From contig NZ_CVTA01000005.1 of assembly GCF_001050035.1 (NCBI RefSeq), positions 1 through 64,000 of the forward strand: DNA of 64,000 nt, given 5' to 3'. Positions within the stretch are counted from its first letter, which is position 1. Every line of letters begins with the position of its first letter. Shown in pieces: positions 1 to 8,289 of the stretch. Made by a program: the position numbers and the translations under genes. The notes beneath the pieces were generated by a model that saw nothing but the letters and a program-made list of their open reading frames with translations, was not told where the DNA came from and did no database searches. Source of the DNA: Mycolicibacterium komanii. GTDB lineage: Bacteria; Actinomycetota; Actinomycetes; Mycobacteriales; Mycobacteriaceae.

Positions 1-1
1 G

Positions 2-616
2 CCGCTGCCCCCGCCGCAACAAGTCGACGATGCCATCGCCGATCGCGTCCTCGACGGCCTCGACGGCGTCATCATCACCGGCGGCCGCGACGTCGTGCCC
101 GCGCACTACGGCCAGGAGCCGCATCCGGCCACCGACCGCGACACCGAGGACAACCGGCGACGCGACCAGTTCGAGTTCGCGTTGGTGCGCGGCGCGATGC
201 GGCGCGGCATGCCGGTGCTGGGCATCTGCCGCGGCGCACAGGTACTCAACGTCGCGCTCGGCGGCACGCTGCACCAGCACCTGCCCGACGTCATCGGGCA
301 TAACCGTCACCAGCAGGGCAACGCGGTGTTCACCACGTCGACGGTGCGCACCGTGCCGGGCACACGACTGGCCGGGCTCATCGGCGAGTCGTCGGACGCA
401 CAGTGCTACCACCACCAGGCGATCGACGAACTGGGCGACGGCCTGGTGATCAGCGCGCAGGACAACGACGGCGTGATCGAGGCGGTCGAGATGCCCGGCG
501 AGTCCTTCGTGCTGGCCGTCCAGTGGCATCCCGAGGAGCGCCTCGACGATCTGCGGCTGTTCGCCGCGGTGGTCGAGGCGGCGGACGCATATGCGAAGGA
601 AAGGGCGAACGCTTGA
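2..616 (+). CDS. Gamma-glutamyl-GABA hydrolase-like class I amidotransferase (5' partial)
   Basis: The frame is open from the window edge, so the N-terminus is missing. The visible 204 residues carry the class I glutamine amidotransferase (peptidase C26) nucleophile elbow GICRG, with its Cys codon at 227-229, and the C-terminal VQWHPE motif that supplies the catalytic His and Glu. This family includes PuuD, which cleaves gamma-glutamyl-GABA to glutamate and GABA in polyamine catabolism. The next gene is an aldehyde dehydrogenase overlapping by 4 nt, so the two are probably coupled in one catabolic operon. It resembles Rv2859c of M. tuberculosis. The exact substrate is inferred, not shown. Confidence 0.88.
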   Translation, partial: PLPPPQQVDDAIADRVLDGLDGVIITGGRDVVPAHYGQEPHPATDRDTEDNRRRDQFEFALVRGAMRRGMPVLGICRGAQVLNVALGGTLHQHLPDVIGHNRHQQGNAVFTTSTVRTVPGTRLAGLIGESSDAQCYHHQAIDELGDGLVISAQDNDGVIEAVEMPGESFVLAVQWHPEERLDDLRLFAAVVEAADAYAKERANA

Positions 617-1977
617 GCACATCTGACGTGATCAACCCGGCTACCGAAGAGTTGCTGCGCACCGTCGAGCAGACCAACGAGGCCGGCGTCGACGATGCGG
701 TGGCGAGAGCCAAAGCGGCGCAACTGGATTGGGCCCGGCATGCCCCCGCCGAACGGGCGGCCGCGCTGCGTGCCTTCGCCGCGACGGTCGATGCGCACGT
801 CGACGAACTGGCCGCGCTGGAGGTGGCCAACTCCGGGCACCCGATCGGCAACGCCGAGTGGGAGGCCGGCCACGTCCGCGACGTGCTGCAGTTCTACTCC
901 GCCACGCCGGAACGCCTGTCCGGCAAGCAGATTCCCGTCGCCGGCGGTATCGATGTGACGTTCAACGAGCCGCTCGGCGTGGTCGGCGTCATCACGCCGT
1001 GGAACTTCCCGATGACGATCGCGTCCTGGGGCTTCGCGCCCGCGCTCGCGGCGGGCAACGCGGTGCTGATCAAACCCGCGGAGTGGACGCCGCTCACCAC
1101 GATCCGGCTGGGGGAGTTGGCCGTCGAGGCGGGCATCCCCGCCGATCTCTTCTGCGTGCTGCCCGGCAAGGGATCGGTGGTCGGCGAACGGTTCGTCTCG
1201 CATCCCGACGTGCGCAAGGTCGTGTTCACCGGTTCCACCGAGGTCGGCACCCGGGTCATGGCCGGCGCCGCCAAGCAGGTCAAACGCGTCACCCTCGAGC
1301 TGGGCGGCAAGAGCGCCAACATCGTCTTCGACGACTGCGATCTCGAGCAGGCGGCGGCCACCGCCCCGTACGGGGTGTTCGACAACGCCGGCCAGGACTG
1401 CTGTGCGCGCAGCCGGATCCTGGTGCAGCGCAACGTCTATGACCGCTTCATGGAGTTGTTCGAACCCGCCGTCAAGGGCGTCGTGGTGGGCGACCCGGGT
1501 GCCAAGGACACCGAGATGGGTCCGCTGGTGTCCAAGGCGCACTGGAACACTGTCGCCTCGTTTGTGCCCGACGACGCGCCCGTTGCCTTCCGGGGGTCGG
1601 CGCCGTCGGGACCCGGGTACTGGTTCCCGCCGACGGTGCTCACGCCGCAGCGCACCGATCGCGCGGTACGCGAGGAGATCTTCGGTCCGGTGGTCACCGT
1701 GCTGCCGTTCGAGGACGAGGCCGACGCGATCGCGCTCGCCAACGACACCCCGTACGGGCTGTCCGGGTCGATCTGGACCGAGAACCTGTCGCGGGCCATG
1801 CGTGTCTCCCGGGCGGTGGAATCGGGCAATCTGTCGGTCAATTCACATTCGTCGGTGCGCTACAGCACGCCGTTCGGCGGCTTCAAACAGTCCGGCCTCG
1901 GCCGCGAGCTCGGACCTGACGCGCCGCTGTCGTTCACCGAAACCAAGAACGTCTTCTTCGCAGTGCAGGAGGCCTAG
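613..1977 (+). CDS. aldC: NAD(P)-dependent aldehyde dehydrogenase
   Basis: A 454-residue cytosolic aldehyde dehydrogenase that oxidises an aldehyde to a carboxylic acid. The general-base Glu is at about residue 229 (LELGGKS) and the nucleophile Cys at about 263 (GQDCCAR), with the family's usual 34-residue spacing. EEIFGPVV lies towards the C-terminus. An in-frame frame extends upstream to an ATG at 403, but that part lies over the amidotransferase gene. TTG at 613 is preferred because it overlaps the upstream stop (TTGA), has a purine-rich AAGGAAAGG stretch upstream, and gives the length of Rv2858c-type proteins. The context suggests oxidation of an aminoaldehyde released in amine or polyamine breakdown. 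Confidence 0.9.
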   Translation: MSTSDVINPATEELLRTVEQTNEAGVDDAVARAKAAQLDWARHAPAERAAALRAFAATVDAHVDELAALEVANSGHPIGNAEWEAGHVRDVLQFYSATPERLSGKQIPVAGGIDVTFNEPLGVVGVITPWNFPMTIASWGFAPALAAGNAVLIKPAEWTPLTTIRLGELAVEAGIPADLFCVLPGKGSVVGERFVSHPDVRKVVFTGSTEVGTRVMAGAAKQVKRVTLELGGKSANIVFDDCDLEQAAATAPYGVFDNAGQDCCARSRILVQRNVYDRFMELFEPAVKGVVVGDPGAKDTEMGPLVSKAHWNTVASFVPDDAPVAFRGSAPSGPGYWFPPTVLTPQRTDRAVREEIFGPVVTVLPFEDEADAIALANDTPYGLSGSIWTENLSRAMRVSRAVESGNLSVNSHSSVRYSTPFGGFKQSGLGRELGPDAPLSFTETKNVFFAVQEA

Positions 1978-2751
1978 ATGGATCTCACCCAACGGTTGGC
2001 GGGCAAGGTCGCCGTCATCACCGGCGGCGCCAGCGGCATCGGCCTGGCCAGCGCCAAGCGGATGAAGGCCGAGGGCGCGACCATCGTCATCGGTGACATC
2101 GACCCGGCGGCAGGAAAGACCGTCGCCGACGACCTCAACGGCACCTTCGTCCAGGTCGACGTGTCCGACCAGGTCGCGGTGGACACGCTGTTCGATACGG
2201 CGGCCGAGACCTATGGCTCGGTCGACATCGCGTTCAACAATGCCGGCATCAGCCCACCCGAGGACGATCTCATTGAGGACACCGGCATCGACGCGTGGCA
2301 GCGGGTGCAGGACGTCAACCTCAAGTCGGTGTTCTTCTGCTGCAAGGCGGCGCTGCGTCACATGGTGCCGCAGCAGAAGGGCTCGATCGTCAACACCGCT
2401 TCCTTTGTGGCGGTGATGGGTTCGGCCACCTCGCAGATCTCCTACACCGCGTCCAAGGGTGGTGTGCTGGCGATGTCGCGTGAGCTCGGCGTGCAGTACG
2501 CGCGGCAGGGTATCCGGGTCAACGCGTTGTGCCCGGGGCCGGTCAACACCCCGCTGTTGCAGGAGTTGTTCGCCAAGGATCCCGAACGGGCCGCGCGGCG
2601 GCTGGTGCACGTCCCGGTGGGCCGCTTCGCCGAACCCGACGAGCTCGCGGCCGCGGTGGCGTTCCTCGCCAGCGACGACGCATCGTTCATCACCGCCTCG
2701 TCGTTCCTCGTCGACGGCGGCATCAGCGGCCACTACGTCACCCCGCTGTAA
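1978..2751 (+). CDS. Short-chain dehydrogenase/reductase
   Basis: A 257-residue classical SDR oxidoreductase. The Rossmann motif TGGASGIG is at residues 15-22, NNAG follows in mid-protein, and the catalytic pair is Tyr156/Lys160 (YTASK), with Ser about 13 residues earlier. The ATG follows the stop of the aldehyde dehydrogenase directly (TAGATG), so the two are almost certainly co-translated. It is syntenic with Rv2857c. The C-terminal SSFLVDGG motif is typical of the family. It probably acts on the same amine or alcohol catabolic pathway; the substrate cannot be read from the sequence. Confidence 0.92.
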   Translation: MDLTQRLAGKVAVITGGASGIGLASAKRMKAEGATIVIGDIDPAAGKTVADDLNGTFVQVDVSDQVAVDTLFDTAAETYGSVDIAFNNAGISPPEDDLIEDTGIDAWQRVQDVNLKSVFFCCKAALRHMVPQQKGSIVNTASFVAVMGSATSQISYTASKGGVLAMSRELGVQYARQGIRVNALCPGPVNTPLLQELFAKDPERAARRLVHVPVGRFAEPDELAAAVAFLASDDASFITASSFLVDGGISGHYVTPL

Positions 2752-2754
2752 ACC

Positions 2755-3504
2755 ATGACGGCGGCCGACCCGGACGGACCGGTGGCGCCCGCGGGGCTCA
2801 CCGCGGAGGCGGCGGAGGTGCTGCTGCGCCCCGTGCGTGGCGGCAACGCCTTCGAGGACACCGTCGGGCGGCTGCTGCAGACCATCCGGCTCGGTGTGCT
2901 GCAACCGGGCGAATGCCTTCCGCCCGAACGGGAACTCGCCTCGCGGCTCGCCGTCAGCCGCGACACCGTGCGGGAGGCCATCAAGTCGCTGTCCGATGCC
3001 GGTTATCTGGTGTCGCGGCGGGGACGCTACGGCGGGACGTTCCTCGCCGACGAACTGCCCCGGCCCATCACCGGAAACGACGATGTGACGCGCGCGGACA
3101 TCGACGATGCGCTGCGCCTGCGCGAGATCCTCGAAGTCGGTGCCGCGCACATGGCCGCCAGCCGAACGCTGACCGCCGCCGAGCGCGAACAACTATGGCT
3201 GCGGCTGGGCGACGTCCGCGGTGCCGCCCCCGATCACTACCGGCGGCTCGACTCGCGTCTGCATCTGGCGATCGCCGAGGCCGCTGGATCACCGTCGCTG
3301 GTGCCGCTGCTGGCGGAGAACAGGATGCGGCTCAACGCACTGCTCGACCAGATCCCGTTGCTGCCGCGCAACATCGCCCACTCCGACGAGCAGCACGAGG
3401 CGATCGTCATCGCGATCCTCGCCGGCGACGCGGACGGCGCGGCGTCGGCGATGCGGGCGCATGTCGAGGGCTCGGCCGCGCTGCTGCACGGCTTCCTCGA
3501 CTAA
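2755..3504 (+). CDS. GntR/FadR-family transcriptional regulator
   Basis: A 249-residue regulator. A GntR winged helix-turn-helix (about residues 30-105, core PPERELASRLAVSRDTVREA) is followed by an all-helical FCD ligand-binding domain (about 110-240). It starts 3 nt after the SDR gene, so it is the last gene of the amidotransferase-aldehyde dehydrogenase-SDR cluster. It is the obvious candidate to control that operon in response to a pathway metabolite, probably a carboxylate. An operator cannot be placed because the operon promoter lies upstream of the window. Confidence 0.9.
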   Translation: MTAADPDGPVAPAGLTAEAAEVLLRPVRGGNAFEDTVGRLLQTIRLGVLQPGECLPPERELASRLAVSRDTVREAIKSLSDAGYLVSRRGRYGGTFLADELPRPITGNDDVTRADIDDALRLREILEVGAAHMAASRTLTAAEREQLWLRLGDVRGAAPDHYRRLDSRLHLAIAEAAGSPSLVPLLAENRMRLNALLDQIPLLPRNIAHSDEQHEAIVIAILAGDADGAASAMRAHVEGSAALLHGFLD

Positions 3505-3520
3505 GCTCCGCCCTTCTTGT

Positions 3521-3599
3521 GCGAGCGTGCGTGTTTGCTGACGACACGCCGCCGGATTTCCGACATTCGCGCACGGTCAAGCACCCTCGAGCGTGCACA
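3521..3599 (+). repeat. Diverged half-copy of an interspersed inverted-repeat element
   Basis: This 79-nt stretch aligns without gaps to the reverse complement of 16476-16554, with 58 of 79 positions identical by eye. Its best-conserved parts are the first 29 nt (GCGAGCGTGCGTGTTTG followed by ACGACACG) and the last 9 nt. It lacks the second arm that makes the other copy a large hairpin. It ends 7 nt before the putative -10 of the downstream ArsR-type gene, so it supplies that promoter's upstream region. Confidence 0.7.
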
Positions 3600-3606
3600 T
3601 CGGCGT

Positions 3607-3612
3607 TACATT
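3607..3612 (+). promoter_or_regulatory. -10 element (TACATT) of the ArsR-type gene
   Basis: TACATT lies 6 nt before GTG 3619, the spacing expected for a leaderless mycobacterial transcript. The upstream promoter half falls in the repeat at 3521-3599. Confidence 0.5.
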
Positions 3613-3618
3613 GAGTCC

Positions 3619-3948
3619 GTGAACGATCCCGTCGGCCAGGTGGACGTCGAACGCGCGGCGTCGGCGCTGGCCGACGTCGACACCGCCAGCTGGACACAGC
3701 GGTTCGACCTGCTGTCCGACCCGCACCGGCTGGAGATCCTGCTCACCCTGCACCGCGTCCCGGGAATTCGGGTCGGAGACCTCGCCTCCGCGCTCGGCCG
3801 CTCAGAAAACGCCGTCTCGCAAGCGCTTCGCGTGCTGCGCCAGCAGGGCTGGGTCAGCGCCACCCGCGTGGGACGCGGGGTCAGCTACCGCCTCGACGAC
3901 GAGATCGTCCATGACCTGCTGCACTGGATCGGCGCCCGGCACGGCTGA
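3619..3948 (+). CDS. ArsR/SmtB-type winged-helix regulator
   Basis: A 109-residue DNA-binding protein of ArsR type: FDLLSDPHRLEILLTL, recognition region LGRSENAVSQALRVLRQQGW, and a beta-wing GRGVSYRLDD. The frame is open further upstream, but GTG 3619 is chosen because the upstream codons lie inside a repeat and a -10 element sits 6 nt before the GTG. There is no cysteine, so thiol metal sites of ArsR/CadC type are absent. The last helix has Asp/His residues (DDEIVHDLLHWIGARHG), but their spacing is not the classic SmtB/NmtR alpha-5 site. It may sense metal through an unusual site or not sense metal at all. Confidence 0.8.
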   Translation: MNDPVGQVDVERAASALADVDTASWTQRFDLLSDPHRLEILLTLHRVPGIRVGDLASALGRSENAVSQALRVLRQQGWVSATRVGRGVSYRLDDEIVHDLLHWIGARHG

Positions 3949-3995
3949 CGCCGTTTTTCGCCCCATACACGCTGACCTGGTGAAAGCTGTATGCC

Positions 3996-6857
3996 GTGGC
4001 GGTGCAGTTCCGTTTACTCGGCGACGTCGAGGCCCATGTGGACGGCGCGCGGGTCGAGATCGGCCCGTCCCGCCAACGCTGCGTTCTGGCGGCGCTGCTG
4101 GTCGACGTCAACCGCCCGGTGCCGTCTGACCAGCTGATCGACCGTGTGTGGGCGGATGATCCGCCGCACCGCGCCCGAAACGCATTGGCCGCATACATTT
4201 CCCGGCTCCGGCATCTCCTCACCGGCAGTGTCGAAATCACCCGCGGCCCAGGCGGATACGTGCTCAACGCGGATCCGTCTACGGTGGATGTGCACCTGTT
4301 CCGCGACCTCGTCGCACAGGCGCGGGCGACGACCGATCCGGTTCGCGCCGACGCCCTCTTCGACTCGGCGCTGGCGCTGTGGCGCGGCGACCCGTGCGCG
4401 ACCCTCGAGACGCCGTGGCTGGACGACGTCCGACGCGAGTTGCAGGCCGAACACCTGGCCGCCGCACTGGATCACAACGACATCAGGCTGCGCCTCGGCC
4501 GTCACGGAGAACTGATTCCGCTGCTGACGACCATGCTCCGCGATCATCCGCTCGACGAGCGACTGGCGAGCCAACTGATGCTCGCGCAGTACCGGTGTGG
4601 TCGGCAGGTCGACGCGCTCGACACCTTCCGGGCGATGCGAGCCCGCCTGGTCGACGAACTGGGCGTGGAGCCGGGTCCGGCGCTGCGACAGGTGCATAAG
4701 GAGATTCTCGAGGGCGATCCGATGCGGCCACCGGTCCGCGTCGCCGCCGAAAAACCCAATACTGTGCCCAGGCGCGCCACCAGCCTCATCGGCCGCGATG
4801 ACGACTTGCGTCGGGTCGTCGATGCGCTGAGCGGCGGACCGCTGATCACGCTGATCGGCGTCGGCGGCGTCGGCAAGACGCGGTTGGCGTACGAAGCGGC
4901 GGCCAGGTCCGCGGAGAGTTTCCCCGACGGGGCGTGGGTGTGTGAGCTCGCGCCCGTCGAGGACGAAGCGGCCGTCGCACACGCCGTTGCGGTGACGCTG
5001 CGCCTACAGCAGCAGCAGGGCCTCGACATCGAGACCACCGTGATCGAGTATCTGCGAGCCCGCAAACTGCTTCTGCTGCTGGACAACTGCGAGCATGTCC
5101 TGGACGCCGCCGCACGGTTGGCGGACCGGATCGTGCGCCACTGCCCGGAAGTGGTGGTGCTGGCGACGAGTCGCGAAGCGCTCGGTGTCGAGGGCGAGAG
5201 GCTTATGCCGGTGCCACCGTTGCCGGTCGACGACGGCGTCCGGTTGTTCGCCGAACGCGCGCGTTCGGGCAAACCCGACTTCGACCTCGAAAGCGAGCCG
5301 GCGGGGGCGGTCGCCGAGATCTGCCGTCGGCTCGATGGTCTGCCGTTGGCGATCGAACTCGCCGCCGCGAGGATGCGGGCGATGAGCAGTCTCGATGTCG
5401 CGCGCAGGCTGGACAGTCTGCGATTGCTCAGCGGCGGTGCCCGCGACGCGTCCCCCCGACAACAGAGCCTCACCGCCACGATCGACTGGTCGTATCACCT
5501 GCTGACCGAAGGCGAACAGGACCTGTTCATCCGGTTGTCGGTCTTCGCGGGCGGCTTCGATCTGGCCGCGGCGCACGGCGTGTGCGGGACGGGCGATGAG
5601 GACGACACCCTCGATGTCCTCACCGGACTTCTCGACAAGTCGATGGTGACGCGCCGCGCGGGCGTCGGGAACACGCGGTACGCGGTGCTGGAGACGCTGC
5701 GATCCTACGGTCGAGACCGGCTGCAGGAGAACGGTTTCGATCACGAAGTGACGACGTGCCACGCCCGCTACTACACCAAGTTGGCGCAACGGGCGGGCGC
5801 CGGCATGCACGGACCGGACGAGGCCCAATGGGTTGATCGGATGCTGCCCGACTACGACAACATCCGGACCGCATTCGAACACTCCGTCGCGGCCGGAAAC
5901 GTCGACACCGCGCTGCGGTTGGTCACCTCGTTGTCCGAGACCATGCATCTGCGAATCGGATACGAGTCTGCGGGCTGGGCGGAACGGATCATCGAGTCCG
6001 CCGATCCCGAGCACCCGTTGTACGCGGCCGCCGTCGGCTTCGCGGCACGGGGCGCATGGAACCGCGGCGAATCCGAAAACGCTCGCGCACTGGCTGAATT
6101 GGCCGCCGGTCGCACCCCCGGTCGAGGCAACGGCCGCATCGCCTACCCGGGCGACGTCCTGGCAGACCTCGCGCTCTACGACGGTGACCCACGCACCGCG
6201 CTCGCGCATTACGAGGCGGAGATGCGGCGTGCGCGCGCCGATGACGACCCGATTCGGTTGGTGTGGACGCTGTTCTACGTCGCCATCTGTCACGCCGCGC
6301 TGCGCCGACCGGAAGACGGAATCGCTGCGGCGCAGGAAGCGGTCCGTGTCGCGGACGGCACTTCGAACCCCACCGCCCGGTCGATGGGGCGGTACGCGCT
6401 CGGGCTGGTGCTGAAGAAATCGGAACCGGAGCGCGCGCTGGGGTTGTTCGACGACGCTGCGGCGCTCGCGGCATCGGTGAGGAACTTCTGGTGGCACGGC
6501 ATCGCCCTGATGGAGGCGGCGTCCACGCGCGCGGTTCACGGTGAACCGCGCACGGCGGCCACGGCCCTCATCGACGTGCTCGACCATTGGGACCGGGTGG
6601 GCGACTGGAGCCAACAGTGGCTCAATCTGCGCTACATCACCCGTTTCCTGGCACGGATCGGCGCCGGCGACGCGGCGCTGACCGTGCACGACGCATTGGT
6701 TGGCGCGGGAAAGCCGTCGCCGCTGCCGGCCGACCGGCAACCGCAACGACGACGCATCGTCACTGGCGTCGACGCCGTTCGTGTGGCACGGGCGACGTTG
6801 ACGGCGATCGGTGTCGACGACGCCGCCGCGGTAACCGGCGGGACGGCGCCGGCGTAA
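3996..6857 (+). CDS. BTAD / NB-ARC-type NTPase / TPR transcriptional regulator
   Basis: A 953-residue signal-transducing regulator of AfsR/SARP-like architecture. Residues 1-90 form an OmpR-type winged helix (FRLLGDVEAHVDG start), about 95-240 a bacterial transcriptional activation (BTAD) helical domain, about 265-560 a STAND-type NTPase with P-loop GVGGVGKT (288-295) and Walker B LLLLLDNCEH, and the rest TPR-like helices. Such proteins oligomerise on ATP and activate nearby genes, often for secondary metabolism or secreted products. The GTG start has a GAAAG stretch upstream. The ArsR-type gene precedes it, and a secreted protein and methyltransferase follow; these are plausible but unproven targets. 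Confidence 0.9.
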   Translation: MAVQFRLLGDVEAHVDGARVEIGPSRQRCVLAALLVDVNRPVPSDQLIDRVWADDPPHRARNALAAYISRLRHLLTGSVEITRGPGGYVLNADPSTVDVHLFRDLVAQARATTDPVRADALFDSALALWRGDPCATLETPWLDDVRRELQAEHLAAALDHNDIRLRLGRHGELIPLLTTMLRDHPLDERLASQLMLAQYRCGRQVDALDTFRAMRARLVDELGVEPGPALRQVHKEILEGDPMRPPVRVAAEKPNTVPRRATSLIGRDDDLRRVVDALSGGPLITLIGVGGVGKTRLAYEAAARSAESFPDGAWVCELAPVEDEAAVAHAVAVTLRLQQQQGLDIETTVIEYLRARKLLLLLDNCEHVLDAAARLADRIVRHCPEVVVLATSREALGVEGERLMPVPPLPVDDGVRLFAERARSGKPDFDLESEPAGAVAEICRRLDGLPLAIELAAARMRAMSSLDVARRLDSLRLLSGGARDASPRQQSLTATIDWSYHLLTEGEQDLFIRLSVFAGGFDLAAAHGVCGTGDEDDTLDVLTGLLDKSMVTRRAGVGNTRYAVLETLRSYGRDRLQENGFDHEVTTCHARYYTKLAQRAGAGMHGPDEAQWVDRMLPDYDNIRTAFEHSVAAGNVDTALRLVTSLSETMHLRIGYESAGWAERIIESADPEHPLYAAAVGFAARGAWNRGESENARALAELAAGRTPGRGNGRIAYPGDVLADLALYDGDPRTALAHYEAEMRRARADDDPIRLVWTLFYVAICHAALRRPEDGIAAAQEAVRVADGTSNPTARSMGRYALGLVLKKSEPERALGLFDDAAALAASVRNFWWHGIALMEAASTRAVHGEPRTAATALIDVLDHWDRVGDWSQQWLNLRYITRFLARIGAGDAALTVHDALVGAGKPSPLPADRQPQRRRIVTGVDAVRVARATLTAIGVDDAAAVTGGTAPA

Positions 6858-6964
6858 CGCGCCCTCGCCAGGGCCGCACAAAACACTACGTGAGCTGCGA
6901 ATTTCACGATCGTTCAAGGATCTGCGAAACCTCTTCTCCGACACTTCATCCGTCAAAACCGAAC

Positions 6965-6987
6965 GGTCGGGCCACCTACGCCCGACC
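6965..6987 (+). promoter_or_regulatory. Hairpin before the secreted-protein gene
   Basis: GGTCGGGC (6965-6972) and GCCCGACC (6980-6987) form a perfect 8-bp stem with a 7-nt loop. No T-run follows; a purine-rich ribosome binding region follows instead, 22 nt before ATG 7009. It could terminate the regulator transcript without a U-tract or act as a 5' leader structure. The rest of 6858-7008 shows nothing else recognisable. Confidence 0.5.
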
Positions 6988-7008
6988 ATCAAGAGAGAAG
7001 AGAAAACC

Positions 7009-7299
7009 ATGAAGCATCCACTGTTCAAACGTGTTGCGGTCATCTCCGCGCTGTCGGCGTCGCTCGCGATGCCCGCGGTCGCCGGACTCGTCGCGCCGAG
7101 CGCTTACAGCAAGCCGATCAACGAGAACACCATCAAGGAGGAGTGCAAGCAGGCCGGCGGCAGGTACGAGACGGCCGTCGCCGTCGACATCAGGAGTTCG
7201 GCATGCACCTACAAGGCCAGTGACGGCGTCACCTACACCGACCACTACGCGAACGGCAACTACACCGGGACCACCGGACCCGGCGGGCGGCCGGCCTGA
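7009..7299 (+). CDS. Small secreted protein with two cysteines
   Basis: A 96-residue protein beginning with a Sec signal peptide: MKHPLFKR n-region, hydrophobic core VISALSASLAMPAVAGLVA, and a probable cleavage after the alanine-rich stretch near residue 32. The mature part of about 65 residues has only two cysteines (EECKQAGG and SSACTYK), a likely disulfide, and a Gly/Thr-rich tail. The AGAGAGAAGAGAAAA purine tract upstream fits a ribosome binding site. I recognise it as the type of small exported mycobacterial protein of unknown function. Its place after the BTAD regulator suggests it could be that regulator's target. Confidence 0.75.
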   Translation: MKHPLFKRVAVISALSASLAMPAVAGLVAPSAYSKPINENTIKEECKQAGGRYETAVAVDIRSSACTYKASDGVTYTDHYANGNYTGTTGPGGRPA

Positions 7300-7355
7300 A
7301 GCGCAGCGCTGCCGAACCGGCGGCGACGGCGGGAAAGAACCACGAGGAGGTTGAC

Positions 7356-8219
7356 ATGACTACCACTGAACCGACCACAACGACGGGCGATGGCGATCGG
7401 CAGCTCAAGGCCAAACATCGCGCGTTATGGGCCTCGGGCGATTACCCCGCCGTCGCCGCGGAACTCATTCCCACCCTCGGCCCGGAACTGGTCCGGGCCT
7501 GCGGGGTGCGTCCCGGCGATCGTGCGCTCGACGTCGCGGCCGGCTCGGGCAATGCGGCGATTCCGGCGGCGGAGCTCGGCGCGGCGGTCACCGCGAGCGA
7601 TCTCACCCCGGAACTGTTCGACGCGGGGCGCCGCATCGCCGCCGAGCGTGGTGTGACCCTGGAGTGGGCGGAGGCCGACGCGGAGGCGTTGCCGTTCGCC
7701 GACAACGGTTTCGACGTGGTGATGTCCTGTGTCGGTGCGATGTTCGCGCCGCATCATCAGGAAACCGCCGACGAACTGATCAGGGTGACTCGGCCCGGCG
7801 GAACGATCGGGATGATCAACTGGACACCCGAAGGCTTCATCGGGAAGCTGTTCGCGACCATGAAGCCCTATGCGCCGCCGCCACCGCCGGGGGCGACTCC
7901 GCCGCCGCTGTGGGGCAGTGAGGAGCACGTCCGCGCGCTGTTCGGCGATCGGGTCAGCGACCTCACGCTGCGCCGCCAGACGGTGCGCATGGACCACTGC
8001 GCCACACCGCTCGAATTCCGCGAGTACTGGAAACGCAACTACGGACCCACGATCGCGGCGTACAAGTTCAACGCCAACGACACCGAACGGGTCGAAGCAC
8101 TGGACCGCGATTTCCTGGCTTTCCTCACCGAGGCCAACCAGACCGATGTTCCGGGGCGGACCGCGTACGACGCCGAATACCTGCTCGTCACCGCGATCAA
8201 GGCGCGCCGTGACAAGTGA
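7356..8219 (+). CDS. Class I SAM-dependent methyltransferase
   Basis: A 287-residue methyltransferase with motif I ALDVAAGSGN around residues 57-66, an acidic post-I segment (EWAEADAEALPF), and a motif GFDVVMSCVGAMFAPHH typical of UbiE/methyltransferase-11-like enzymes. AGGAGG lies 7 nt before the ATG, a strong ribosome binding site. No membrane segment is visible, so it should be a cytosolic enzyme modifying a small molecule. The substrate is unknown. It is 56 nt downstream of the secreted-protein gene and may share its transcript. Confidence 0.85.
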   Translation: MTTTEPTTTTGDGDRQLKAKHRALWASGDYPAVAAELIPTLGPELVRACGVRPGDRALDVAAGSGNAAIPAAELGAAVTASDLTPELFDAGRRIAAERGVTLEWAEADAEALPFADNGFDVVMSCVGAMFAPHHQETADELIRVTRPGGTIGMINWTPEGFIGKLFATMKPYAPPPPPGATPPPLWGSEEHVRALFGDRVSDLTLRRQTVRMDHCATPLEFREYWKRNYGPTIAAYKFNANDTERVEALDRDFLAFLTEANQTDVPGRTAYDAEYLLVTAIKARRDK

Positions 8220-8238
8220 TCGGGTCACGCCGCCAGAT

Positions 8239-8250
8239 GAACATGTGTTC
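8239..8250 (+). promoter_or_regulatory. GAAC-N4-GTTC palindrome upstream of nicT
   Basis: GAACATGTGTTC is a dyad whose core matches the mycobacterial LexA (SOS) box core GAAC-N4-GTTC; the outer TC/GA positions of that consensus are not matched. It lies 40 nt before the nicT start and upstream of the -10. It could equally be the site of another repressor. Confidence 0.4.
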
Positions 8251-8277
8251 AGCTAGACAGGCAACGGCGCAGCGGCC

Positions 8278-8283
8278 TAGGGT
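8278..8283 (+). promoter_or_regulatory. -10 element (TAGGGT) of nicT
   Basis: TAGGGT ends 6 nt before ATG 8290 and no ribosome binding site is visible, consistent with a leaderless transcript. Confidence 0.55.
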
Positions 8284-8289
8284 CGCATC

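Noticed and set aside
403..612. In-frame upstream extension of the aldehyde dehydrogenase
   Set aside because: The extension is Arg-rich, lies over the end of the amidotransferase gene and exceeds the family length.
5004..7043. Long minus-strand frame antisense to the BTAD regulator
   Set aside because: The translation has no domain and mirrors third-position GC bias of the regulator; no ribosome binding site or promoter was seen.
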